Origin: Acidimicrobiales bacterium
Lineage (GTDB): Bacteria > Actinomycetota > Acidimicrobiia > Acidimicrobiales > Palsa-688
Reading direction: 5' to 3'
Length of the DNA: 5,244 nt
Assembly: GCA_030039575.1 (NCBI GenBank)
Contig: JASHVH010000033.1
Span: forward strand, 1 to 5,244
Positions 1-5,244 of the stretch are shown here, piece after piece (position 1 is the first letter of the stretch; every line of letters begins with the position of its first letter). The notes beneath the pieces are model-generated. The model searched no databases and was not told the origin of the DNA. It saw nothing but the letters and a program-made list of their open reading frames with translations. The position numbers were made by a program, and so were the translations under genes.

Positions 1-43
1 CACCGACCGTCTGAACCTGACCGGGTAATGCCGGCGAAGGGAG
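1..43 (+). promoter_or_regulatory. TPP riboswitch (THI box), 3' half only, cut by the window edge
   Basis: The segment matches the conserved 3' half of the thiamin pyrophosphate riboswitch. CTGAACCTGA at 11-20 is the universal P2/J2-4 segment. CCGG at 21-24 and CCGG at 31-34 can pair around GTAATG, as in the P4/P5 arm. GCGAAGGGAG at 34-43 corresponds to the final junction and the 3' strand of P1. The 5' strand of P1, P2 and the pyrimidine-sensing P3 arm lie outside the window. The P1 strand contains AAGGGAG (37-43), which sits six bases before the GTG start of the permease. Ligand binding, which stabilises P1, would therefore directly hide the ribosome binding site. The family match is what I see; the direct-occlusion mechanism is inferred from the overlap. 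Confidence 0.93.
37..43 (+). promoter_or_regulatory. Shine-Dalgarno of the permease, embedded in riboswitch P1
   Basis: AAGGGAG lies six bases upstream of the GTG at 50 and is the only good ribosome binding site near it, so it fixes that start. The same bases are the 3' strand of riboswitch helix P1. No separate sequestering hairpin or terminator can fit between the aptamer and the start codon. Confidence 0.8.
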
Positions 44-49
44 ATAAAC

Positions 50-1474
50 GTGACCGATGTGGTAGTCACAGGTTCACCCGATTTGGTCGCGGGTGGGTTC
101 GTTTCGGTAGAGGGCGACCGCCGCTCCGAAGTGGGCCGCAACCTGGCCGAGCCTGTCCCCCGGGCGCTCAGCTTCGTGGACCAGCTCGGCCTGTGGGGCA
201 ACCTCGGCGTAAGCCTCCTCGGTTTTACCGGGGCCATTTTTGTGCTGCAACCGAACGGCTCCGGTACCCCCGAGCTGTCAATGGCGGCCGGCTTGACCGC
301 CATCGTGGTGGGGACCCTGTTGGGCACCGTCCCGATCGCTCTAGCCGGGATGATGGGGACCCGCACCGGTGCTCCGGCGATGGTGCTGCTGCGGGGGCTG
401 TTCGGCGCCAGGCTGTCCTACCTGCCGACGGCGCTCAATATTCTGCAGTGCCTCGGTTGGGGGATATTCGAGCTGGTCACCATCTCCACTGCGGCCCACG
501 TGGTGGCGCCGGCCCTGCCCCGCTGGGCCTACATCCTCATCGCCGGGGTGATAACGGCCATCCTGGCCGTACACCCGCTCGGCTTTATCCGGACGCTCAG
601 GCGCTACGTCACGACGGCGGTGGTGATCGTCCTGGCCTACCTTTTCGTCGAACTGGTGCGCCACCCGCTGCCCGCCTTTTCCCACGGCACCTGGTCGGGT
701 TATTGGGCCGCCACCGACACCGTGGTGGCGGCGGCGATCTCGTTCGCGCCGTTGGCGGCCGACTACACCCGCCACTCGCGCACCGAGAAGGCCGCTTTCA
801 GCGGGGCCCTGATCGGCTATAGCTTCACGCAGGTCCTCTGCTACGTGATCGGCCTGCTGGCCCTGGTCACGGTGGCCCACAACCCGAACGACATTTACGC
901 CGCCTTCATTGCCCTGCCGGCGGGCACGATCGGGTTTGCCATCCTGGCCGCCCGGGAGCTGGACCAGTCGTTCGCCAACGTCTACTCCACGGCCGTCTCG
1001 ACCCAAAACCTGCGCCCACTGTGGGACCGGCGGGTACTGGCGGTCGTGATCACCGCCGTCGCCACTGCGGGCGCCCTTTTCCTCAATATCGACGACTACG
1101 AGAACTTCCTCGACCTGCTCGGGTCGGTTTTCGTGCCCATGTCCGCGGTACTGATCGTGGACTTCTTCGTGTTGTCCCGCGGCCGGTGGGACCTCTCGGT
1201 CCGCTCGCCGGCGCGCTGGCCGATGCTCGTGGCGTGGGCCGCCGGCTTCGTCACCTACCAGCTGATCAACCCGGGCTACATCTCCTGGTGGGTATCCGCC
1301 TGGGACTGGGTGGGGCACCAGGTCGGCTTCAGCGTGGCCAGCTGGATGTCGGCCTCCATACTCTCCTTCGTCGTCGCCGCGGTGGCCACGCTGGTCGCCG
1401 GTACGGTCGTTTCGGCGGCCCGGCGGGTGACGGGGCGGCAGGCGGTGGGCGACCGGCTCCGCAGGGCGACGTGA
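50..1474 (+). CDS. cytX: NCS1-family permease, CytX-like predicted hydroxymethylpyrimidine (HMP) transporter
   Basis: This 474-residue integral membrane protein belongs to the nucleobase:cation symporter-1 family (cytosine/purine permeases, usually about 12 membrane segments). The N-terminal cytoplasmic tail ends near residue 43. It is followed by DQLGLWGNLGVSLLGF (44-59), the characteristic first segment of the CytX group. Other family landmarks are SFAPLAADYTRHSR (231-244), FANVYSTAVSTQNL (308-321) and the DDYENFLDLLGSVFVP stretch (348-363), each next to long hydrophobic segments. Starting at GTG 50 is supported by the AAGGGAG site six bases upstream. NCS1 proteins import nucleobases and related heterocycles. 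Control by a TPP riboswitch points to the thiamin precursor 4-amino-5-hydroxymethyl-2-methylpyrimidine, the role predicted for CytX by comparative genomics. The kinase gene follows after 13 bases, probably in the same transcript. Family membership is nearly certain; the substrate is inferred from the riboswitch and the group resemblance. Confidence 0.9.
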   Translation: MTDVVVTGSPDLVAGGFVSVEGDRRSEVGRNLAEPVPRALSFVDQLGLWGNLGVSLLGFTGAIFVLQPNGSGTPELSMAAGLTAIVVGTLLGTVPIALAGMMGTRTGAPAMVLLRGLFGARLSYLPTALNILQCLGWGIFELVTISTAAHVVAPALPRWAYILIAGVITAILAVHPLGFIRTLRRYVTTAVVIVLAYLFVELVRHPLPAFSHGTWSGYWAATDTVVAAAISFAPLAADYTRHSRTEKAAFSGALIGYSFTQVLCYVIGLLALVTVAHNPNDIYAAFIALPAGTIGFAILAARELDQSFANVYSTAVSTQNLRPLWDRRVLAVVITAVATAGALFLNIDDYENFLDLLGSVFVPMSAVLIVDFFVLSRGRWDLSVRSPARWPMLVAWAAGFVTYQLINPGYISWWVSAWDWVGHQVGFSVASWMSASILSFVVAAVATLVAGTVVSAARRVTGRQAVGDRLRRAT

Positions 1475-1487
1475 GGCCGCCAGCCCG

Positions 1488-2657
1488 ATGACGGCGGGGC
1501 CGCTTGTCCACGGGATGGGCACTGAGCTCGTCGCCCCTGATTGGGGCCCGCTGACCGACGAGGAAGTCCGGGCCGTCCTGTCCCACTATCCCCGGGGGGT
1601 CGATGAGCCGGGCCTGAGCGACGGGGTCATATCCTGGCACAGCCCACGCCCGATGTCCGCCGCCGCCCTGGTGCGCCTGGGCGCCACGACGGTATTTGTC
1701 AAGCGCCACGACGAGCGCGTCCGCACCAGTGCTCAAGTCCGCACCGAGCACGCCTTCGCCCGCCACCTCCGGGCCCGCAGGGCCCCCGTCCCGGCGGTGT
1801 GGCTGACGACGGCGGGAGAGAGCAGCCTCGTCGTGGGTAGCTGGGTTTATGAGGTGCACGAGGCCGCTGCGGGCCTTGACCTCTACCGCGACGCCATGTC
1901 GTGGACGCCTTTCATGAGCCTCGGCCATGCCCGGGCGGCGGGGGCGGCACTGGCCCGGCTGCACCGCTCGGCGGCCACTTTCGCCGAGGCCACCAGGCCG
2001 TTCGCCGTCCTCATGAGCTCGTGCGAAGTGGTCACGGCCCGCGACCCCGTCGGGCACCTGGGAGACCTTCTGGCCCGGCGGCCCGGCCTGGCCCGGTACC
2101 TCGCCGGGCGCCGATGGGCTGACGACCTCGTCCGCTACCACCTCCCGCCCATCCGGCGGGCCGCCCCCCTGCTGAGGGGGCTGGAGCGGCAATGGGGCCA
2201 CGGCGACTGGCACCCTTCGAACCTGACCTGGACCTCGACCGGGCCGGACGCCGAGGTGGCCGCCGTGTTCGACCTCGGCCTGGCCAACCGGACGTTTGCG
2301 GTCCACGACCTGGCCACGGCGCTCGAGCGTTCGACGGTCAGCTGGCTGGACCTGGCTGAGACCGGGCAAGCCGAGGCCGACCTGGACGCAGTCGCCGCCC
2401 TCCTGGACGGGTACGAGTCAAAAAGGCCCCTCAGTGCCGCGGAACTGATGGCGCTGGCCGAAGTGCTCCCGGTAGTCCACCTGGAGTACGCCCTCTCAGA
2501 GGTCGAGTACTTCGCCGACGTCGTGGGCTCGGCGCCGAACGCTGCCCTTTCCTACGACACGTACCTCATCGGCCACACGCAATGGTTCGCAGGGGCCAGC
2601 GGTTCGGCCATGTTGGACTTCATCCGCCGAAGAGCCCGTCGTCAAAGGCCCGGGTAA
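1488..2657 (+). CDS. APH-fold phosphotransferase (aminoglycoside/choline kinase superfamily), candidate thiamin-salvage kinase
   Basis: This 389-residue soluble protein has the motifs of the APH/choline-kinase superfamily, which transfers phosphate from ATP to a hydroxyl of a small molecule. They are a candidate ATP-anchoring lysine in VFVKRH (Lys72), a helix with Glu87 (RTEHAFARHL), the catalytic loop HGDWHPSN (238-245, with Asp240 and Asn245) and the metal-binding aspartate in VFDLG (Asp262). All key residues are present, so it should be active. The superfamily includes thiamine kinase, methylthioribose kinase, homoserine kinase II and aminoglycoside kinases, so sequence alone does not give the substrate. 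It starts 13 bases after the permease stop and so falls under the TPP riboswitch. I infer phosphorylation of thiamin, HMP or the thiazole alcohol, which would also trap imported substrate. The ribosome site before ATG 1488 is weak (GTGAGG overlapping the permease stop). ATG 1515 (residue 10) is a possible alternative. An antibiotic-resistance role is not supported by context. Confidence 0.85.
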   Translation: MTAGPLVHGMGTELVAPDWGPLTDEEVRAVLSHYPRGVDEPGLSDGVISWHSPRPMSAAALVRLGATTVFVKRHDERVRTSAQVRTEHAFARHLRARRAPVPAVWLTTAGESSLVVGSWVYEVHEAAAGLDLYRDAMSWTPFMSLGHARAAGAALARLHRSAATFAEATRPFAVLMSSCEVVTARDPVGHLGDLLARRPGLARYLAGRRWADDLVRYHLPPIRRAAPLLRGLERQWGHGDWHPSNLTWTSTGPDAEVAAVFDLGLANRTFAVHDLATALERSTVSWLDLAETGQAEADLDAVAALLDGYESKRPLSAAELMALAEVLPVVHLEYALSEVEYFADVVGSAPNAALSYDTYLIGHTQWFAGASGSAMLDFIRRRARRQRPG

Positions 2658-2678
2658 CCGAAGTGCGGCCCAGCGTTT

Positions 2679-3443
2679 TTACCTGGTAGCGAGCCAACTG
2701 AGCTGGAGCGGCACCGCTCGCGAGGGAGCGTGGACAGACGGGGCCTGGCCCCAGTCCCCGAGCACCTCGGAACTGGTTTGGCGCTCGTAGGTCTGCAGGG
2801 CCTCCACAGGGAGGTGCTCGCCGGTTGACTTCACGTAGAGGGTCTGTGGCGTGGACGGGACCGCACTGTCGGGCAGGGTGGTGCCGCGGATGCCGATGGC
2901 GTGTTGGCCGGCCACGCTCTTGGCCGCGGTCTGGGTAATAGGGCCCGTCATGCCCAGCTCGGCCACCGTGGTCGAGACCGTAAGGCCTGCCGCGACGGTC
3001 TCGTAAATCGTCACCAGTGAGGCGTCCGGCTCCGAGATGGAAAACCACCGGCCTGCCTCATTTTTGGCGGCGGAATTGGAAAAGCCCAGATATTGCTCTA
3101 ACCCGAACACGTTGCCGCGGAGGTAAACCATCGTCCCGACCAGGATGATGGAGATCTGGCCGGTCTGGCTCCCGACGCGGAAATTGATCGACTGCAGGCC
3201 GTCGTGCCGTCCCGCCTTGGTAGTCAGCGTCACCGACCCGGCGGAACTGTGGCTGGTGCCCACCCAGTCCACCCCGGCTTCACCTTGCGCGGCCTCAAGC
3301 GAGGCGTGCAGGAGTTGGGCCGGAGCGGCACTTACCCCGCCAACGCCGGCCGCCCCGGCCGGGGCCGTCGACGCGGCCAACACCAGACCACTTGAAGCCA
3401 AGGCAGCCGCCAGCGCCGCCGCCACCGCTCGTCTGCTTTTCAT
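2679..3443 (-). CDS. Exported protein of unknown function, LppX/LprG- or LolA-like character
   Basis: The protein is 254 residues from the preferred ATG. It has a clear signal peptide: MKSRR, a hydrophobic alanine-rich stretch to about residue 25, and a likely cleavage around the APAGAAG segment (27-33). There is no lipobox cysteine, and in fact no cysteine at all, so it should be released or held non-covalently outside the membrane. The mature part reads as beta-rich: alternating strands (SVTLTT, SINFRV, ISIILVG), a short conserved-looking core MVYLRGNVFGLEQYLGF (105-121), GRWFSI (131-136), then TLYVKSTGEHLPVEAL (201-216). The VYLRGN/YLGF/GRW pattern resembles actinobacterial hypothetical proteins that I compare with the LppX/LprG and LolA lipid-carrier folds; this is inference. 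It lies 46 bases downstream of the barrel-protein gene on the same strand, probably in one transcript. A GTG at 3452 would add three residues, but it forms part of the AGGGTG ribosome site, so ATG 3443 is chosen. It ends convergently 21 bases from the kinase gene. Confidence 0.82.
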   Translation of the reverse strand: MKSRRAVAAALAAALASSGLVLAASTAPAGAAGVGGVSAAPAQLLHASLEAAQGEAGVDWVGTSHSSAGSVTLTTKAGRHDGLQSINFRVGSQTGQISIILVGTMVYLRGNVFGLEQYLGFSNSAAKNEAGRWFSISEPDASLVTIYETVAAGLTVSTTVAELGMTGPITQTAAKSVAGQHAIGIRGTTLPDSAVPSTPQTLYVKSTGEHLPVEALQTYERQTSSEVLGDWGQAPSVHAPSRAVPLQLSWLATR

Positions 3444-3449
3444 ATCGGA

Positions 3450-3455
3450 CACCCT
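3450..3455 (-). promoter_or_regulatory. Ribosome binding site deciding the start of the exported protein
   Basis: Read on the minus strand this is AGGGTG, six bases before the ATG at 3443. An in-frame GTG lies inside it (3452-3450) and could be taken for the start, but that would leave it with only a poor upstream site (CCGTAG). The following MKSRR is also a typical signal-peptide opening. Confidence 0.6.
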
Positions 3456-3489
3456 ACGGGTTGGGGCTGGCCGAGACAGGTCGAGCCCT

Positions 3490-3897
3490 TTAGTGACCGG
3501 GGCCTCCCGGCGGGCCCTCGCTCACCGGAGCTTTCATTTTCTCCCAGTTCATCGGCAGCTCTGAACCCGTGACAGAGAAGAACGCAAACTGGGTCTGGCT
3601 CATGAGGGGGCGCAGCCGCGAGATGATGCGCCGGTGCGGGTCGGCGGCGGCGAAGGACTGGAGGCTGGCCCGGTCCTGCCATACCGAGAACGTCCAGAAC
3701 GTCTTGCGGCCCAGTTCGGCGTCCAGCGCGTACCCGACCAGGCCGGGGGCCTGAGCCAGTTGACGGCGGATAGCCATCGTGTCACGCAGGAACCCGGGGA
3801 CCGACCGGTACCGCCGAAGGGGCAGGCGGGACGCCATCGCCACGTACTCGTGGTCGGGCTCGACCGCCTGTCGTTCAGCCCAGGGGAATGCCGGCAT
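3490..3897 (-). CDS. ABM-like dimeric alpha/beta-barrel protein (ferredoxin-like fold), function unknown
   Basis: This is a 135-residue cytoplasmic protein. From about residue 17 it follows the antibiotic-biosynthesis-monooxygenase-like pattern: a first strand EYVAMASRLPL (17-27), a helix RSVPGFLRDTMAIRRQL (31-47), APGLVGYALDAEL (50-62), the hallmark strand KTFWTFSVWQDRASLQSFA (65-83), then PHRRIISRLRP (87-97) and a last strand FAFFSVTG. The FWTFSVWQD...PHRR arrangement is shared with ABM, CrtA-like and several uncharacterised families whose dimers bind small hydrophobic or aromatic ligands or haem. No cofactor site can be assigned. The first 15 residues and the Pro/Gly-rich end (SEGPPGGPGH) look disordered. 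The start is firm, since GGAGG lies six bases before the ATG. It is transcribed divergently from a TetR gene and from a promoter covered by tandem palindromes. Together these suggest an inducible enzyme or binding protein for the compound sensed by the regulator. The exported-protein gene follows on the same strand. Confidence 0.82.
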   Translation of the reverse strand: MPAFPWAERQAVEPDHEYVAMASRLPLRRYRSVPGFLRDTMAIRRQLAQAPGLVGYALDAELGRKTFWTFSVWQDRASLQSFAAADPHRRIISRLRPLMSQTQFAFFSVTGSELPMNWEKMKAPVSEGPPGGPGH

Positions 3898-3903
3898 TTC
3901 CTA

Positions 3904-3908
3904 CCTCC
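3904..3908 (-). promoter_or_regulatory. Strong Shine-Dalgarno for the barrel-protein gene
   Basis: On the minus strand this reads GGAGG with six bases to the ATG at 3897. It is the best ribosome site in the window and fixes the start of the 135-residue protein. A high translation rate once the operator is free would fit an inducible gene. Confidence 0.75.
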
Positions 3909-3931
3909 ACTCGTCCAGCCGCAGGAACCGC

Positions 3932-3950
3932 ATCTAACCAGTGGTTAGAT
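3932..3950. promoter_or_regulatory. Operator O1: perfect 19-bp palindrome
   Basis: ATCTAACCA-G-TGGTTAGAT is a perfect inverted repeat with nine-base arms around a single central base. It lies between divergent TetR and target genes, and overlaps the -10 box and predicted start site of the minus-strand promoter. Its size and symmetry suit a TetR homodimer. That it is bound by the neighbouring regulator is inferred from position. Confidence 0.8.
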
Positions 3951-3975
3951 TATCTGACCACTGGTAAGTTGTCAA
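3947..3975 (-). promoter_or_regulatory. Sigma-70-type promoter of the barrel-protein gene
   Basis: Read on the minus strand, TTGACA (3975-3970) is a perfect -35 box. It is followed after exactly 17 bases by TAATCT (3952-3947) as the -10. GATAAT, two bases closer, is a better match but gives a short 15-base spacer. Transcription would begin near 3940, giving a leader of about 43 bases. One palindrome covers the -10 and the start region, and the other fills the spacer exactly, so a bound repressor would block polymerase. The opposite-direction promoter for the TetR gene must lie in the same bases; its boxes are much poorer (for example TAGATT at 3946-3951). Confidence 0.65.
3952..3970. promoter_or_regulatory. 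Operator O2: imperfect 19-bp palindrome, tandem to O1
   Basis: ATCTGACCA-C-TGGTAAGTT repeats the O1 layout with 7 of 9 arm positions paired. Its centre (3961) is 20 bp from that of O1 (3941), about two helical turns, so two dimers would sit on the same DNA face. It occupies the spacer between the -35 and -10 boxes of the minus-strand promoter. Confidence 0.7.
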
Positions 3976-3989
3976 CTAGGCTGGCGGAT

Positions 3990-4562
3990 ATGGCCCCATC
4001 GAGCCGTCCCTACCACCACGGCGGCCTCAAGGCGGCGCTGCTGAAGGCGGCCGTAGAGACGATCAGCGCCTCGAGCCCGGCGTCGATGAGCCTACGCGAG
4101 GTGGCCAGAAGGGCGGGCGTGACCCACGCCGCCGCCATCTACCACTATGGGGACAAGGCGGGTTTGCTTACTGCGGTCGCCGTGGACGGTTTCCGGCTGT
4201 TGACCGCGCAGATCACTTCCGCGTACCAGGCCTATGAGGACTTCCTCGAGGTGGGCGTGGCCTACGTGCGCTTCGCGGTCGAGCACCGGGCCCATTTTGA
4301 AGTGATGTACCGGCCCGACCTTTACCACGCCGGCGACCCCGAATTGCTCGAGGCCAAGGCGGCGGCCGCCCAGCTCCTCTACGGGAGCGAGCACCCCGAC
4401 CCGGGGCAATTACTGGCGGGCGTAGCGGCGTGGTCGGTCGTGCACGGCCTGGCCACTTTGTGGTTGAACGGGAACCTCCCCGAGCAACTGGGGAAAGACC
4501 CGGAGGCGATCACCCGTTTGGTGGCCTCTCGCCTGCCGCCGTCCACCGGCGCCGCGCCGTGA
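3990..4562 (+). CDS. TetR/AcrR-family transcriptional repressor with WHG-type C-terminal domain
   Basis: This is a 190-residue regulator. The N-terminus has YHHGGLKAALLKAA (8-21), typical of the WHG subgroup, and a helix-turn-helix SLREVARRAGVTHAAAIYHY (34-53) with the usual recognition helix ending in IYHYGDKAGLL. The C-terminal ligand and dimer domain carries the name-giving AWSVVHGLATLWLNG motif (137-151). TetR proteins bind DNA as dimers and let go when a small ligand enters the C-terminal pocket; the ligand here is unknown. ATG 3990 is preferred because the family begins just before YHHG. The reading frame stays open back to an ATG at 3888, but that extension would translate the palindromic operators and overlap the start of the opposite gene. 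The ribosome site is weak (GGCGG, close to the ATG). The tandem operators 20-58 bases upstream suggest autorepression together with repression of the divergent barrel-protein gene. Family is certain; targets are inferred. Confidence 0.93.
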   Translation: MAPSSRPYHHGGLKAALLKAAVETISASSPASMSLREVARRAGVTHAAAIYHYGDKAGLLTAVAVDGFRLLTAQITSAYQAYEDFLEVGVAYVRFAVEHRAHFEVMYRPDLYHAGDPELLEAKAAAAQLLYGSEHPDPGQLLAGVAAWSVVHGLATLWLNGNLPEQLGKDPEAITRLVASRLPPSTGAAP

Positions 4563-4613
4563 GGACGACCCGGTACCCGTAGCCCGGCCCTCTACCTGCC
4601 GGCCACCCCGGGA

Positions 4614-5244
4614 TCAGCGAGCCGAGGACCGCAGCGGCCGCGACGGCGCCCAGCCCGAAGGCAACTGAGCCCCGAACTGGCTCACCACCGCCCCGGCCGT
4701 GCGGTGCCCGGCCTCCACTGCCTCCCTGAGGCCGCACCCCGAAGCCCATGCCGCCAGGAACCCGCCCGCCATGGCGTCACCGGCCCCCGTGGTGTCCACC
4801 ACCTCAGGCACGGGCGGGACGTGCACGTTGAGCAGCTCCTCGCCGTCGGGCGCGTACACCACGCTCGGCAAGGGGCCATGCTTGACCACCACCAGGCCCG
4901 GGGCATTGATGTCGCCGTCCGGCCAGAGCGCCCCTGCTTCCTCCTCGTTGGCGAACAGGACTTCCGGCGCTATCTGTTCCAGCCGTTCCCGGAACGCATC
5001 ACGGCCCACCAGCTGGACGCGGGCGATGTTGCCCACGTCGAGGCTCACCAGCCCGCCGTTGCGCCGCACCAGCTCGACCGCTCTCCAGGCTCCCTCGGCG
5101 GTGATGTCGTCGAACATGTTCTCGTACAGGTGCAGCAGCGATACCCCGGCCAGCTGCGCCTCGGTCACGTCCCCGGACGAAAGGCAGAAACTGGAGGTGT
5201 CATAGGCCATCGTCCGTTGGCCGTCCCACTCGACGAGCACCAAA
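4614..5244 (-). CDS. PfkB-family carbohydrate/nucleoside kinase, N-terminus beyond the window
   Basis: The visible 210 residues are the C-terminal two thirds of a ribokinase-like kinase; full members are about 300 residues. The reading frame is open to the edge, and the TTG at 5243 is internal, not a start. LVLVEWDGQRTMAYD at the left end of the visible protein corresponds to the mid-domain strand before the sugar-binding lid. FANEEEAGAL (about 98-106 of the visible part) is the conserved Asn-x-x-Glu region for Mg/phosphate. VVDTTGAGDAMAGGFLAAW (148-166) is PfkB signature 2, with the anion hole GAGD and catalytic Asp156. The KHG segment that normally reads as K-x-G-x-x-G is KHGPLPSVV here, lacking the second glycine. 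The enzyme phosphorylates a sugar or nucleoside with ATP; the substrate cannot be told without the N-terminal specificity region. It is convergent with the TetR gene (51-base gap), so it probably belongs to another operon that starts to the right. Confidence 0.88.
   Translation of the reverse strand, partial: LVLVEWDGQRTMAYDTSSFCLSSGDVTEAQLAGVSLLHLYENMFDDITAEGAWRAVELVRRNGGLVSLDVGNIARVQLVGRDAFRERLEQIAPEVLFANEEEAGALWPDGDINAPGLVVVKHGPLPSVVYAPDGEELLNVHVPPVPEVVDTTGAGDAMAGGFLAAWASGCGLREAVEAGHRTAGAVVSQFGAQLPSGWAPSRPLRSSAR

Noticed and set aside
28..822. Reading frame overlapping the permease in another frame, starting inside the riboswitch
   Set aside because: Its translation is Arg/Gly/Pro-rich and low in complexity, as is usual for shadow frames in GC-rich DNA. 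The permease frame in the same bases has clear family motifs and a matched ribosome site.
341..2369. Long minus-strand open frames opposite the permease and the kinase (341-1522 and 1329-2369)
   Set aside because: They are antisense shadows of two well-supported genes. Their products are rich in Arg, Gly, Pro and His with no recognisable domain or ribosome site; long antisense frames are expected at this GC content.
1488..2657. Aminoglycoside resistance gene
   Set aside because: The APH fold is shared with many metabolic kinases. The operon context is thiamin-related, and nothing marks a resistance or mobile element nearby.
2658..2678. Possible terminator between the convergent kinase and exported-protein genes, ending in TTTTT
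   Set aside because: The T run at 2676-2680 is preceded only by a four-base GGCC/GGCC pairing with a long loop, too weak to call.
3888..3989. N-terminal extension of the TetR gene from the ATG at 3888
   Set aside because: The extra 34 residues would translate the palindromic operator region and overlap the start of the opposite gene. They precede the normal TetR N-terminus (YHHGG near residue 8 from ATG 3990) and have no family character.
4563..4613. Possible bidirectional terminator between the convergent TetR and PfkB genes
   Set aside because: The bases are GC-rich with short self-complementary words (GGTACC, GGCC, CCCGG/CCGGG), but no continuous long stem and no T tract on either strand.
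4699..5205. Plus-strand frame opposite the PfkB kinase gene
   Set aside because: Its translation is Ser/Pro/Thr-rich with no domain, while the minus strand encodes an unmistakable PfkB signature.

Overview
The window is high-GC, gene-dense DNA of actinobacterial character. The supporting signs are GC-rich third codon positions, GTG starts, a WHG-type TetR regulator, and a cysteine-free exported protein of a kind I associate with actinobacterial hypothetical proteins. An Acidimicrobiia-like origin is possible, but the sequence alone does not settle it. I see no rRNA, tRNA, mobile element, CRISPR array or phage signal. There are five complete genes and one gene cut by the right edge, with no gene-free stretch over 300 bases.

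Left part (1-2657, + strand): the window opens inside the 3' half of a TPP (THI-box) riboswitch. Its terminal helix strand doubles as the Shine-Dalgarno sequence of an NCS1-family permease of the CytX type, predicted to import the thiamin pyrimidine precursor HMP. Thirteen bases after the permease stop comes an APH-fold small-molecule kinase with a full set of catalytic motifs. The two genes look like one thiamin-controlled transcript, which makes the kinase a candidate salvage enzyme acting on the imported compound or on a related thiamin intermediate.

Middle part (2679-4562): a divergent regulatory module. On the minus strand lie a small ABM-like dimeric alpha/beta-barrel protein (3490-3897) and, downstream, an exported protein of unknown function (2679-3443), probably co-transcribed. 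On the plus strand is a WHG-domain TetR regulator (3990-4562). The short region between the divergent starts holds two tandem 19-bp palindromes, 20 bp apart centre to centre. They lie over the -10 and fill the -35/-10 spacer of a good minus-strand promoter, so the regulator very likely represses the barrel gene and probably itself.

Right edge (4614-5244, minus strand): the C-terminal two thirds of a PfkB-family sugar or nucleoside kinase, convergent with the TetR gene; its N-terminus lies beyond the window.

The most interesting points are the kinase placed under a TPP riboswitch next to an HMP-type transporter, and the four-half-site operator in the divergent promoter. Both are predictions from sequence and context; no similarity search was possible.
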